54,963 nucleotides of DNA. It comes from Vulcanimicrobiota bacterium. Its GTDB lineage: Bacteria > Vulcanimicrobiota > Xenobia > Xenobiales > JADMJV01. This document shows positions 47,443-54,963 of the stretch, in pieces. The position numbers were made by a program, and so were the translations under genes. Each line of letters begins with the position of its first letter. Position 1 is the first letter of the stretch. The notes under the pieces are model-generated. The model saw only the letters and a list, made by a program, of their open reading frames with translations. It was not told the DNA's origin and made no database searches. The stretch is taken from assembly GCA_017307785.1 (NCBI GenBank), contig JAFKGI010000048.1, positions 1 to 54,963 on the forward strand. The letters are read 5' to 3'.

Positions 47443-47931
47443 ATGGATGAACTTTTTCGCCAGATCGAAGCGGGGCAGGCGATTCCCGAGGAAATTCAAG
47501 GGCAATTGAGAGACCGCCAGGGTCGCACGCTATTGCATGTAGCCTATCGACCCGCGGATATCGCGCGACTGCTGGCAGCGGGGTTGGACGCGAACGCCCG
47601 AGACGATCGGGGCCGGACCCCGCTCATGCGATTTCAGCACAAGGCAGAATGCAATCGCTTGCTGCTGCAGGCCGGGGCGGATCTCCACGCCAAGTGCCAG
47701 GAGGGCGGCTCGGTGCTGGCCCATCAGGCCGGCGCCTACAGCGGCGGGATCGGCTATTGCGGCCCCGACTACGACGGCCTGCAGGTGTTGCTCGAGGCCG
47801 GAGCCCGGCCCCCTGGGGCCGCGGAAGGCCAGAGTTGGTGTCAGGCCGCCCACCACCAGGTCTGTTCGGGCGGTGAAGCTATGGATGCCCGCCGATTCGA
47901 ACGTTGGGTCACCCAACTTACGGGCTCTTGA
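47443..47931 (+). CDS. Ankyrin-repeat protein
   Basis: A 162-residue cytoplasmic protein with three to four ankyrin-like repeats (DRQGRTLLHVAYRPADIARLL, DDRGRTPLMRFQHKAECNRLLLQAGAD and DGLQVLLEAGARPP). Repeats normally hold a partner; the divergent kinase is a candidate from position only. It ends 14 bases inside the convergent secreted gene. Confidence 0.8.
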   Translation: MDELFRQIEAGQAIPEEIQGQLRDRQGRTLLHVAYRPADIARLLAAGLDANARDDRGRTPLMRFQHKAECNRLLLQAGADLHAKCQEGGSVLAHQAGAYSGGIGYCGPDYDGLQVLLEAGARPPGAAEGQSWCQAAHHQVCSGGEAMDARRFERWVTQLTGS

Positions 47932-48625
47932 CCTCGAACTGGATGTGGTGAACGGTGGTCGTAACCACCTCAAAATCAGCTACCACCTCCGATGCATAGT
48001 TGCCTCTGTCGCGCACCCGAATCAGCAGATTCCCGGCGTGCTCGGGGTCGGTGTAGCGAGCCGTTAGCTTATAGCGCCCCACTGGAACATCCTGAAGGGC
48101 GTCGCCGTCCGGAGTTCGCGTCAGCATTTTCGAAATGGTCTTGCCCGGGCTGCCATCGGCCAGATTGCCGACTGGCTCCAGAGTCAACTGAACTTTGTCC
48201 ATCTCCACGTAAAAGGGGTTGTCGATAGCGCCATAACCGACCACATAGCCGCCATAGAAACCGCCTTCCGGCTTCTCTCCCTGAAGTTTCCAGACGAAGT
48301 TGCGCTCGGCACCTACGTTCCCGGCAAAAGCGTCGTCGTTGTCCGGGTGCAGGTAGAAGGTGTATTTCTGCCCGTTCAGCTTCCGCTCGATCTGTGCCGA
48401 TGCGTGCCAGGTGCCCAGCGGCCGGCTCACGTTCACGGAATATTTTCCCGCCGCGTCGCTTACCGCAATGGCGTTGGTGTTGTAGTGGAGCGTGTTGCGC
48501 GCGAAGATCTTCACACCGGCCAGAGCCGCGCCCCGCGCGTCTCGAGCCTGACCCTTCATGATATTGGGCTGTGGCGCTCCCCAAACGCTGGAAATCAAGA
48601 GGAACACAAGTCCGATCCGCTTCAT
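47918..48625 (-). CDS. Secreted protein with carboxypeptidase-regulatory-like domain
   Basis: A 235-residue protein with a signal peptide (MKRIGLVFLLISSVWGAPQP) and an Ig-like domain of CarboxypepD_reg type (MKGQARDARGAALAGVKIFAR...AIAVSDAAGKYSVNV), followed by a longer beta region specific to this protein. The ATG at 48625 has GAGG 9 bases upstream. It probably lies in the envelope. Confidence 0.75.
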   Translation of the reverse strand: MKRIGLVFLLISSVWGAPQPNIMKGQARDARGAALAGVKIFARNTLHYNTNAIAVSDAAGKYSVNVSRPLGTWHASAQIERKLNGQKYTFYLHPDNDDAFAGNVGAERNFVWKLQGEKPEGGFYGGYVVGYGAIDNPFYVEMDKVQLTLEPVGNLADGSPGKTISKMLTRTPDGDALQDVPVGRYKLTARYTDPEHAGNLLIRVRDRGNYASEVVADFEVVTTTVHHIQFEVKSP

Positions 48626-48799
48626 TCTCTTTACCTCATCCATGATTTAGAATTCCTTAAAGTTTTACCCAGACCCATGAAAGTCGGTCACCGCTTAGAA
48701 ATTGTGCGGGCGAATTCACTCAAACAGTTGTGAAAGCGGGGCTTGAAACTCTGCAATTGTGGCGGATTCCATTGCTCAAACGTTTCTTTTTCGGCCTGC

Positions 48800-48805
48800 T
48801 ACTAT
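48800..48805 (+). promoter_or_regulatory. -10 box with leaderless geometry
   Basis: TACTAT ends 7 bases before the ATG at 48813, so the expected transcript start falls at the ATG. No Shine-Dalgarno is present. A -35 box is not clear. Confidence 0.35.
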
Positions 48806-48812
48806 CCTAAGC

Positions 48813-49712
48813 ATGAACGTCCGCCTCCACACCATCCCCGGCTATTCAGCCTTTCCCGAAATGACGCTTCCCTCTCAGCCTGCGGCGCCACCATCCTTGG
48901 GCGACCTGCACGCCCAACCTGGGGCACCAGTGGAGACTTTCAGCCGCGGCGCCGGAGCCTCCCTGCGAGACTTCCCGATCGACCATCAGATCCAGCAACT
49001 GCTGCAACAGGCTCCCCCACAGGTCACCAACACCGGCGGAGCCCAGGCTCGGACCGTCTCTCTGACCCCGGCTCCCACCAGCACGGGGGCGGCCAACACC
49101 CACACCAATCTGCGCGTCAAGAAAGTCGAACTAGGACCCGCCCTGGATCTGACCCAGCGCCCCCCTGCAGTCGCTCCTCCGCTTGAGCCGGCGCGGGCCC
49201 AGGCACCGATAGCCCGCCCCTCGACCCCGGTGGAGACTCCCGCTAGCTCCGGGTCCGGTAAACCCCTACCAGCCCTCAAAAGCCTGGGAGTTGGAGCGGG
49301 CTTGATCTTTGGCGGCCTGCAGGTCAAACACGGATTCGAAGAGCTGCAAAGGGGCAAGGTTGCCAACGGTAGCACCGACATCGCCGTCGGAGGACTGAAT
49401 GCCGCTGCCGGCGCCACCCTCCTGAAGGGGGCTTCCAAACTGGCTGGACCCCTGGGTGGTGCCGCTTCTATTCTCGATGGCGGCCGCGATCTGTTGCAGG
49501 CCGCGGAAAACCGCGACAGCAAGAAAGGCTGGATTGGAACGGCCAAACTGGCAGGGGGGAGCTTGATGACGGGGGCCGCCTTCGCTTCGGGCACCCTGGT
49601 CGGCGCCCCAGCCGGGCTCGTTCTGGGACTGGCCGGCGGAGTGCTGAGTGGCGGTGCGACCGTGGTGGAGAATTGGGATGGCATCAGTCAATGGGTGAAG
49701 TCCAAGTTCTAA
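48813..49712 (+). CDS. Pro/Ala-rich protein with hydrophobic glycine-rich C-terminus
   Basis: A 299-residue protein. The first 150 residues are Pro/Ala/Thr-rich and presumably disordered (MNVRLHTIPGYSAF, then repeated PAP/TPA). The last 150 residues are Gly/Ala-rich hydrophobic (GVGAGLIFGGLQVKHGFEELQRG, GGLNAAAGATLLKGASKLAGPLGGAAS, GAPAGLVLGLAGGVLSGGATV), resembling colicin- or effector-like translocation segments. There is no Sec signal. A leaderless start is likely. Confidence 0.6.
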   Translation: MNVRLHTIPGYSAFPEMTLPSQPAAPPSLGDLHAQPGAPVETFSRGAGASLRDFPIDHQIQQLLQQAPPQVTNTGGAQARTVSLTPAPTSTGAANTHTNLRVKKVELGPALDLTQRPPAVAPPLEPARAQAPIARPSTPVETPASSGSGKPLPALKSLGVGAGLIFGGLQVKHGFEELQRGKVANGSTDIAVGGLNAAAGATLLKGASKLAGPLGGAASILDGGRDLLQAAENRDSKKGWIGTAKLAGGSLMTGAAFASGTLVGAPAGLVLGLAGGVLSGGATVVENWDGISQWVKSKF

Positions 49713-49745
49713 GGGGTTTCTAAGGACGCCGACGAAGCTCGGTGC

Positions 49746-50726
49746 ATGTTCACCCCCAGCCATCAAACCCCAGGTCCGGGGGGCCTGCAGCGCCTGCGAT
49801 TCGATCTGCCCACCACGTTGCGCTCAGCCGTGCTGGATTCCCAAAGTCCGGTCCTGGCCCTGACAACGCATACCCCAGACCGTCTCCCGCACCAGGGCTG
49901 GTTGCGCCTCGGCCAGCCGGGTCAAGCCTTTGCGCGCGGCCTCTACCTGCCCGAATTGGTGCGCGAGCCCGCGGGCCGCCTCTGGGTTTGCGCCGGCCTC
50001 GAGGTCGAAGAAAAGGAACGCGAAGTCCTTTTTCCTCTGGGCGAAACCTTCCAGCGGACCCGCAGCCACATCCCCAGCACCGGCATTTCCTCGCTCGGTT
50101 TCAGCAACGACAGCTGGGTGCGCCTTTTCGACAAGGGCTACGCACTCGATCCCCTGGACCCGAAGAAAAAACGCACTCTGGTCCGACTCAAGGAAAGTCC
50201 CCCGCGAAGCGCTCAACTCGACGCGCTGGGGGAGGTCCACTTCCTCTCGGGTTTTCGGCCACTGGTCTACCGGGGCGCCGAACTTCCGGCGCTTTCAGGC
50301 GGAAACGGCGGCTTCCACCTGCTGGCCACCTCGCCCCACCTGGACATCTTGACCGGCGACGGCAATCGCCTTTTGCGCCATCGACTGGTTCACGGGGAAC
50401 TCAAGGAAAGCCAGACATTACTGCAGTTGCCTGGCGACGACAACACCTTTTACAGCCTTTGGAACCCTCAGAATTTAGGCGAGGGACGCTTTCTGGCGCG
50501 CTTCACCTTCGACCAGGGCAACGGCTGGGCGCTCCTCGGACCTCAGGGCCTGGAACGTAGTCGGCTCTCGCGCGAGCCTGGTAGCTACCTGGATGAAAAA
50601 GGCCAGATTTATCGCTGGAGCGACGGTCCCTTGATTTTGCACAGTCTGGATTCTCTGGGAGGCAGTGTGTTGGAGACCTACTATTCGAAAGAAGACCCCC
50701 ACACGCTCTGGCTGGTGCAAAGCTAA
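49746..50726 (+). CDS. Hypothetical beta-propeller-like protein
   Basis: A 326-residue protein with no signal or membrane segment, made of short strand-rich repeats with aromatic and Gly turns (NGGFHLLATSPHLDILTGDGNRLL, GRFLARFTFDQGNGWALLG, YLDEKGQIYRWSDG), suggesting a propeller. Its TAA shares one base with the ATG of the molybdopterin enzyme gene (TAATG), so the two are coupled. No family is recognised. Confidence 0.55.
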   Translation: MFTPSHQTPGPGGLQRLRFDLPTTLRSAVLDSQSPVLALTTHTPDRLPHQGWLRLGQPGQAFARGLYLPELVREPAGRLWVCAGLEVEEKEREVLFPLGETFQRTRSHIPSTGISSLGFSNDSWVRLFDKGYALDPLDPKKKRTLVRLKESPPRSAQLDALGEVHFLSGFRPLVYRGAELPALSGGNGGFHLLATSPHLDILTGDGNRLLRHRLVHGELKESQTLLQLPGDDNTFYSLWNPQNLGEGRFLARFTFDQGNGWALLGPQGLERSRLSREPGSYLDEKGQIYRWSDGPLILHSLDSLGGSVLETYYSKEDPHTLWLVQS

Positions 50727-52816
50727 TGCCCGTTCATTCCGCCATCTGTCCGCTGTGCGAGGCCACCTGCGGTCTGAAAATTACCACTGAGAACAACCAG
50801 GTGGTGACCATCCGCGGCGACGCAGACGACCCTTTTTCGCAGGGCTACATCTGCCCTAAGGGCTTCGCACTCAAGGCTCTAGAAGAAGATCCGGATCGTC
50901 TGACCCAGCCGCTGATTCACGGCCAACCCGCCAGCTGGAAAGAAGCCTTCGAACTGATCGCCGAAAAAATGAGGCCGCTGCTACCGGACGTGGCGCTTTA
51001 TTTGGGCAACCCCAACGTGCACAATCTGGCCGGCCAGCTTTACGTGCCGGCTCTGGCGCGGGTGCTCCAGGGTCGTAACCTCTTCAGCGCCAGCAGTCTC
51101 GATCAGATGCCCAAACACGTGGCCAGCACGCTGATGTTCGGGGATTCGATGAGTATCCCCGTGCCCGATCTGGAACGCACCGACTACTTGCTGATCCTGG
51201 GTGCGAATCCACTGGTTTCCAACGGGAGCTTGATGACGGCTCCCAACATGAAGCGGCGCCTGAAAAAGATTCGGGAGCGAGGCGGAAAAATCGTCGTGCT
51301 CGATCCGCGTCGCACCCTGACCGCGGAAGCGGCCGACGAACATCATTTCCTGCGCCCCGGTAGCGACGCCTATTTGCTGTTGGGAATGCTGCACACTTTG
51401 CACGCCGAAAACTTGACACGTCCCGGTCCTCATCTGGCGGGAGTGGAAGAAATCGCCGTTCTGGTGGCCGATAAAACCCCGGAAGCCATGGAACCTCACT
51501 GCGGCATTGCAGCCGCAACCATCCGCCGGTTAGCCCGCGAGCTGGCGGCCGCTCCCAGCGCCGCCGTCTACGGGCGCCTGGGCACGTGCACTCAAGAATT
51601 CGGTACCCTGGTCAGCTGGTTGATCGAAGTCGTCAATGCCTTGACCGGCAACCTGGATCGCCCGGGTGGCGCGATGTTTCCCAAGGCGGCCGCCGGCGCC
51701 AAAAATACCGCACCCAAGGGCCGACTTCCCCGTCCCGGCCAGCTGCGCACCCGGGTGCGATCGCTGCCCCAAATCAATGGCGAATTCCCCACCGCCGCTC
51801 TGGCCGAGGAAATCCTGACCCCCGGAGAGGGCCGCATTCGCGGTCTGATCACCATCGCCGGCAATCCCGCCCTGAGCGCGCCCGATTCCGACCAGATGGA
51901 GAAAGCACTGGAGCAAGTCGAGTTCATGGTCAGCGTCGACTGCTACCTCAATGAGACCACCCGGCACGCCGACGTGCTGCTGCCCGTTCCCGGCCACCTG
52001 CAGCGTTCTCACTACGACATCGTCTTCGCGCAGCTGGCGGTGCACAATTACGCCCGCTATTCACCGCCGGTTTTTGACCTGGAGCCGGGACAATGGGACG
52101 AATGGCAGATCATCCTGGAGCTGGCCCGCATCCTCAGCGGCCAGCCGGTAACGCTGGAGCAGATGGATCAGATGGTGGCGGGCCAACTCCAGCAACGCTA
52201 CCAGATCAGCCCTCCCCTTCCCGACCTTCGAGGACCGGAGCGCCTGCTCGACCTGATGTTGCGCGGCGGTCCCTATGGTCTCACTCTGGCCGAAGTAAAA
52301 GAAGCCCCGATTGACCTCGGGCCGCTTCAGCCGAGGCTGCCGGAACTTCTGCGCACCGCCTCGGAGAAAGTGGAGTTGGCCCCTCCAGAACTGGTCCAGG
52401 ATTTACAGCGATTACGTCCAGAACCTCCGACGGAGTTCGTGCTCATCGGACGCCGCGAGCTCCGGTCCAACAACTCCTGGATGCACAACCTGCCCCTTCT
52501 GGTCAAGGGTCCTTCTCCGTGCACCTTGCTCCTGCATCCGGCCGATGCCGAAAAGCTCGGTCTCCAGCCGGGTGACCTGGCCTGCGTGAGCAGTCCCCAG
52601 GCCAGCCTGGAATTGCCGGTGGAAGTCAGCGATACCATCATGCCGGGCGTGGTCAGCATCCCGCACGGCTGGGGGCATCGCCAGACCGGTCAACGGGTTG
52701 CCGTCCGGCACGCCGGCGTCAACGCCAACCGCCTGCTGGGCAGCACCCGCCTGGACCCTCTTTCCGGCAACGCCGTGCAGAACGGGGTGCCGGTCCAGGT
52801 TCGAAAAGTTCAGTAG
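50726..52816 (+). CDS. Molybdopterin-dependent oxidoreductase, 4Fe-4S type
   Basis: A 696-residue protein of the DMSO-reductase/formate-dehydrogenase/assimilatory-nitrate-reductase superfamily. The N-terminal cluster site is C8-x2-C11-x3-C15-x27-C43 (CPLCEATCGL, CPKG). Pterin-binding blocks such as LLILGANPLVSN, VVLDPRRT, NALTGNLDRPGG, ITIAGNPALSAP and the C-terminal LHPADAEKLGLQPGD are present. There is no Tat signal, so it is cytoplasmic. The electron partner and substrate are unknown. It ends 7 bases inside the convergent TrxR-like gene. Confidence 0.9.
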   Translation: MPVHSAICPLCEATCGLKITTENNQVVTIRGDADDPFSQGYICPKGFALKALEEDPDRLTQPLIHGQPASWKEAFELIAEKMRPLLPDVALYLGNPNVHNLAGQLYVPALARVLQGRNLFSASSLDQMPKHVASTLMFGDSMSIPVPDLERTDYLLILGANPLVSNGSLMTAPNMKRRLKKIRERGGKIVVLDPRRTLTAEAADEHHFLRPGSDAYLLLGMLHTLHAENLTRPGPHLAGVEEIAVLVADKTPEAMEPHCGIAAATIRRLARELAAAPSAAVYGRLGTCTQEFGTLVSWLIEVVNALTGNLDRPGGAMFPKAAAGAKNTAPKGRLPRPGQLRTRVRSLPQINGEFPTAALAEEILTPGEGRIRGLITIAGNPALSAPDSDQMEKALEQVEFMVSVDCYLNETTRHADVLLPVPGHLQRSHYDIVFAQLAVHNYARYSPPVFDLEPGQWDEWQIILELARILSGQPVTLEQMDQMVAGQLQQRYQISPPLPDLRGPERLLDLMLRGGPYGLTLAEVKEAPIDLGPLQPRLPELLRTASEKVELAPPELVQDLQRLRPEPPTEFVLIGRRELRSNNSWMHNLPLLVKGPSPCTLLLHPADAEKLGLQPGDLACVSSPQASLELPVEVSDTIMPGVVSIPHGWGHRQTGQRVAVRHAGVNANRLLGSTRLDPLSGNAVQNGVPVQVRKVQ

Positions 52817-54465
52817 TTATCGGCCAGCGAACGGTGCAGGAAGTGAATGGCCGCCGAGCCCTCCCCCACGGCCGTGGCCACGCGCTTGGTGGAGTCGCTA
52901 CGCACATCGCCGACGGCGAAAATGCGCGGCAGGCTGGTCTCGTAGGGGTACGGAGAGCGAGCCGCCTTCCAGCCCTGGCTGGTCAATTGCTCGGCGCTCA
53001 GGTCTCGCCCGGTCAAAACGAATCCTTTCGAGTCTAGCGCTACGCAACCGGCCAGCCACTCGGTCTTGGGGTTGGCTCCAACCATGCTAAAAAGCGCCGA
53101 AGCCTCCAGGGTGCGCACCTGCCCGCCGAGCCGCTCACAGATCTCCAGCCGCTCCAAATGGTCGTCTCCGTGCAGCGCGGTGACCTCGGTCCGGAGGTGC
53201 AACTCGATGTTCTCGGTTTCCTCGATGCGCCGAATGAGGTAGCGCGACATGGAAGAGTCCAGGTCCTGCCCGCGCACCACCAGATGCACGCGCGAGGCGA
53301 CGCCGGACAAGAAAACGCAGGCCTGTCCGGCCGAGTTGCCCGCCCCCACCACCACAACCTGGGAGTTCTTGCACAGCATCCCCTCCATGGCGGTGGCACC
53401 GTAGTAGACGCCGCGCCCCTCAAATCGTGCCAACTCGGGCAGCTCTAACTTGCGATAGCGGGCGCCACTGGCCACCACCACACCGCGAGTCTGCAACTGC
53501 GTGCCGTCTTCCAAATGAACCAGGTAGGTGGGCCCCTGACATTCCAGGCGCAAGACACGCCGCGCGGAAGCCAGCGTGGCGCCGAATTTTTGGGCCTGCA
53601 GCAGCGCTCGGTCGGCCAGTTCCTGCCCGGAGATCCCGGAGGGAAAGCCCAGATAGTTTTCGATCTTGGAACTGGTCCCCGCCTGGCCGCCGGGACCCGA
53701 GCAATCCAAGGTCACCACTTCCAGGCCCTCGGAGGCGGCGTAGACAGTGGCCGCCAATCCAGCAGGGCCGGCCCCGACCACCACCACGTCGTGCACCTCC
53801 ACCTCGGGAATGCGGTTCAGTCCCAGGCAACCCGCGATATCCGAATTGCTGGGATTGCGATGGGCGCGCTGAGAACAGAGCAGTACCGGGGTATCCTCCA
53901 GTTTCAACTGAAAGGCGTCCAGCACGTCCAGCAGGGCCGGATCGTTCTCCAAGTCCAGCCATACAAAGGGCTGGGAGTTCTTGGTCAAAAACTCGCGAAT
54001 GCGATGAGTATCGCTAGAAAAACGCGACCCGATGACCCTGAGAGAGGATAAGCTACCCTTGATCAAGGCGGCCCTGCGGTTCAAGAAAACATACATAATC
54101 AGGTCGGAGAGTTCGGAACGGACCGCTACCAACTGCCGCAACTGGTCGGCCGAGAAACGCAGCACGCTGCTGTCTTCGGCCGCCTGCAGTCGAACCAGGG
54201 CCGAGCGCCCTGACAGACAGTGGCTGTCACCGAAAAAGTTGCCCTCGCGATGCTGCACCACCAGACGATGTCCCTGGTCGGTTTCCTGAAGCACGTCCAG
54301 ACAGCCCCGCAGCACCACGAAAAAGCAAAAGTCGCGTTCCCCCTGCTCGACCAGGACCTGGCCGGCCTTCACCTCCTCCTGGCGTCCTCCCAGTTCGCGC
54401 AGGCGGGTCAGCTGATGAGTTTCAAGTCGGGGAAACAGTTGGGGATCCTGAGTTAGAGTGTCCAT
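52810..54465 (-). CDS. cNMP-binding / thioredoxin-reductase-like FAD protein
   Basis: A 551-residue fusion. Residues 10-130 are a cyclic-nucleotide-binding domain (RGCLDVLQET, GNFFGDSHCLSGRSA). Residues 140-215 look like a thioredoxin/glutaredoxin-like module without CxxC. Residues 225-551 are a flavoprotein with FAD motif GAGPAG (231-236) and NADPH motif GAGNSAG (374-380). The redox pair C-A-T-C of thioredoxin reductases is replaced by G356-A-T-A, so classical thiol chemistry is absent. Proteins of this layout are known in bacteria with unproved partners. It is divergent from the TPR gene at 54574. Confidence 0.88.
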   Translation of the reverse strand: MDTLTQDPQLFPRLETHQLTRLRELGGRQEEVKAGQVLVEQGERDFCFFVVLRGCLDVLQETDQGHRLVVQHREGNFFGDSHCLSGRSALVRLQAAEDSSVLRFSADQLRQLVAVRSELSDLIMYVFLNRRAALIKGSLSSLRVIGSRFSSDTHRIREFLTKNSQPFVWLDLENDPALLDVLDAFQLKLEDTPVLLCSQRAHRNPSNSDIAGCLGLNRIPEVEVHDVVVVGAGPAGLAATVYAASEGLEVVTLDCSGPGGQAGTSSKIENYLGFPSGISGQELADRALLQAQKFGATLASARRVLRLECQGPTYLVHLEDGTQLQTRGVVVASGARYRKLELPELARFEGRGVYYGATAMEGMLCKNSQVVVVGAGNSAGQACVFLSGVASRVHLVVRGQDLDSSMSRYLIRRIEETENIELHLRTEVTALHGDDHLERLEICERLGGQVRTLEASALFSMVGANPKTEWLAGCVALDSKGFVLTGRDLSAEQLTSQGWKAARSPYPYETSLPRIFAVGDVRSDSTKRVATAVGEGSAAIHFLHRSLADNY

Positions 54466-54573
54466 GAGGTGCCCACTTCCTCATCCAGGATTAGCTTACC
54501 CGCCGAGAAGAAAAGACCCGGACAAGATGGCCTCAACGACGACGTTCAGAGGCTTGGAAGGAAGACCCACCCA

Positions 54574-54963
54574 ATGATGAGAGCTTTGCTTCTGACTTTA
54601 CTCCTCGGCCTGCCGGCCCAGGCTAAACCCAACGCCAATGAACTTTGCAACCAGGCCGATGGACTTCTGGCCAGGCACGAGATCAAAGCGGGCATCGACA
54701 AATACTTCCAGGCAATTGAACAGGACAAGAAATGTGCCCGAGCTTATGCCGCCCTGGGACACGTCTATTACGAAGCCTCCTCTGGAGGCGCAGAGCCCGA
54801 CCGTCTAAGCAATTTTGCGATCCAATTGCTCGACAAAGCTATTCTTCTCAACCCTAAGGATGACAAATCCCTTTTCTATCGAGGCGACCTTTATGTGAAC
54901 CAACAGCAGTTCGCCAAAGCCCTCAAGGACCTGAACCGTAGTCTGGCTATACGGCCTGGCTCA
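54574..54963 (+). CDS. Secreted TPR-repeat protein (cut by window end)
   Basis: The first 130 residues are visible and the frame is open to the edge. A signal peptide (MMRALLLTLLLGLPAQAKP) precedes TPR-like helices (NQADGLLARHEIKAGIDKYFQAIEQ, CARAYAALGHVYYEAS, LLDKAILLNPKDDKSLFYRG, FAKALKDLNRSLAIRPG). GGAAGGAAG lies 11 or more bases before the tandem ATGs. TPRs in the periplasm usually hold protein partners. Confidence 0.8.
   Translation, partial: MMRALLLTLLLGLPAQAKPNANELCNQADGLLARHEIKAGIDKYFQAIEQDKKCARAYAALGHVYYEASSGGAEPDRLSNFAIQLLDKAILLNPKDDKSLFYRGDLYVNQQQFAKALKDLNRSLAIRPGS

Noticed and set aside
1..54963. tRNA genes
   Set aside because: A look for T-arm sequences (GGTTCGA-type) found only coding occurrences without cloverleaf pairing around them.
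1..54963. CRISPR array, insertion sequence or prophage
   Set aside because: No regularly spaced repeats, transposase motifs, integrase or phage structural genes are visible.

Overview
The window is 55 kb of gene-dense bacterial chromosome, about 60% G+C, carrying about 56 protein genes and no visible tRNA, CRISPR array, insertion sequence or prophage. Many genes encode Sec- or Tat-exported proteins. The periplasmic thiol proteins, two Hanks-type Ser/Thr kinases, AddAB and pilin-like secreted repeats suggest a diderm, deep-branching, probably uncultured lineage. The lipase, peptidoglycan-binding and glycine-zipper genes remind me of Vulcanimicrobiota/Eremiobacterota-type genomes, but I cannot prove a phylum from this sequence.

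Layout. At 1-150 the minus strand carries a strong promoter and a boxA-like antitermination site pointing off the left edge, so an rRNA operon probably lies just outside. From 314 to 4837 there is a zinc-finger-like membrane protein behind a structured leader, an ArsR regulator, a DUF4013 membrane protein, ligA and small proteins. From 4907 to 14767 there are a degenerate PAS-histidine kinase, an Npt1/Npt2-like nucleotide-type transporter, a 1553-residue protein joining a dead M48-like protease to an ABC1-like kinase region, an SDR enzyme and a class 3 lipase. From 14859 to 20934 there are trpS, a GAF histidine kinase, an HExxH metalloprotease and a run of secreted proteins. From 21155 to 34049 there are pcp with DUF4291, cyclophilin, DsbD-N with a redoxin, a Ser/Thr kinase, a HEAT protein, a peptidoglycan-binding/EF-hand protein, a fused hydrolase-membrane protein with a thioesterase, and a J-domain protein. 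From 33567 to 40810 an operon runs addB-addA-unknown-GNAT. From 40926 to 54963 there are a Tat metallophosphoesterase, arginase, a YkgJ protein, a second kinase, an ankyrin protein, a molybdopterin oxidoreductase, a cNMP/TrxR-like protein and a TPR protein cut by the right edge.

Global patterns. All 14 convergent gene pairs have ends that overlap (9 pairs, 6-120 bp) or lie within 7 bp, so terminators must sit inside coding DNA, and at least two hairpins do. Several genes, most clearly trpS and the 1553-residue gene, have a promoter -10 box so close to the ATG that the mRNA should be leaderless. Several proteins with extracellular-type domains lack Sec signals and instead start with short basic/polar, Pro/Ala/Ser-rich N-termini.

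The most novel items are the 1553-residue pseudoprotease-kinase with its partner transporter, the unknown 378-residue gene locked into the addAB operon, the zinc-finger membrane protein with its leader RNA, and a perfect 48-bp tandem duplication spanning a stop codon.
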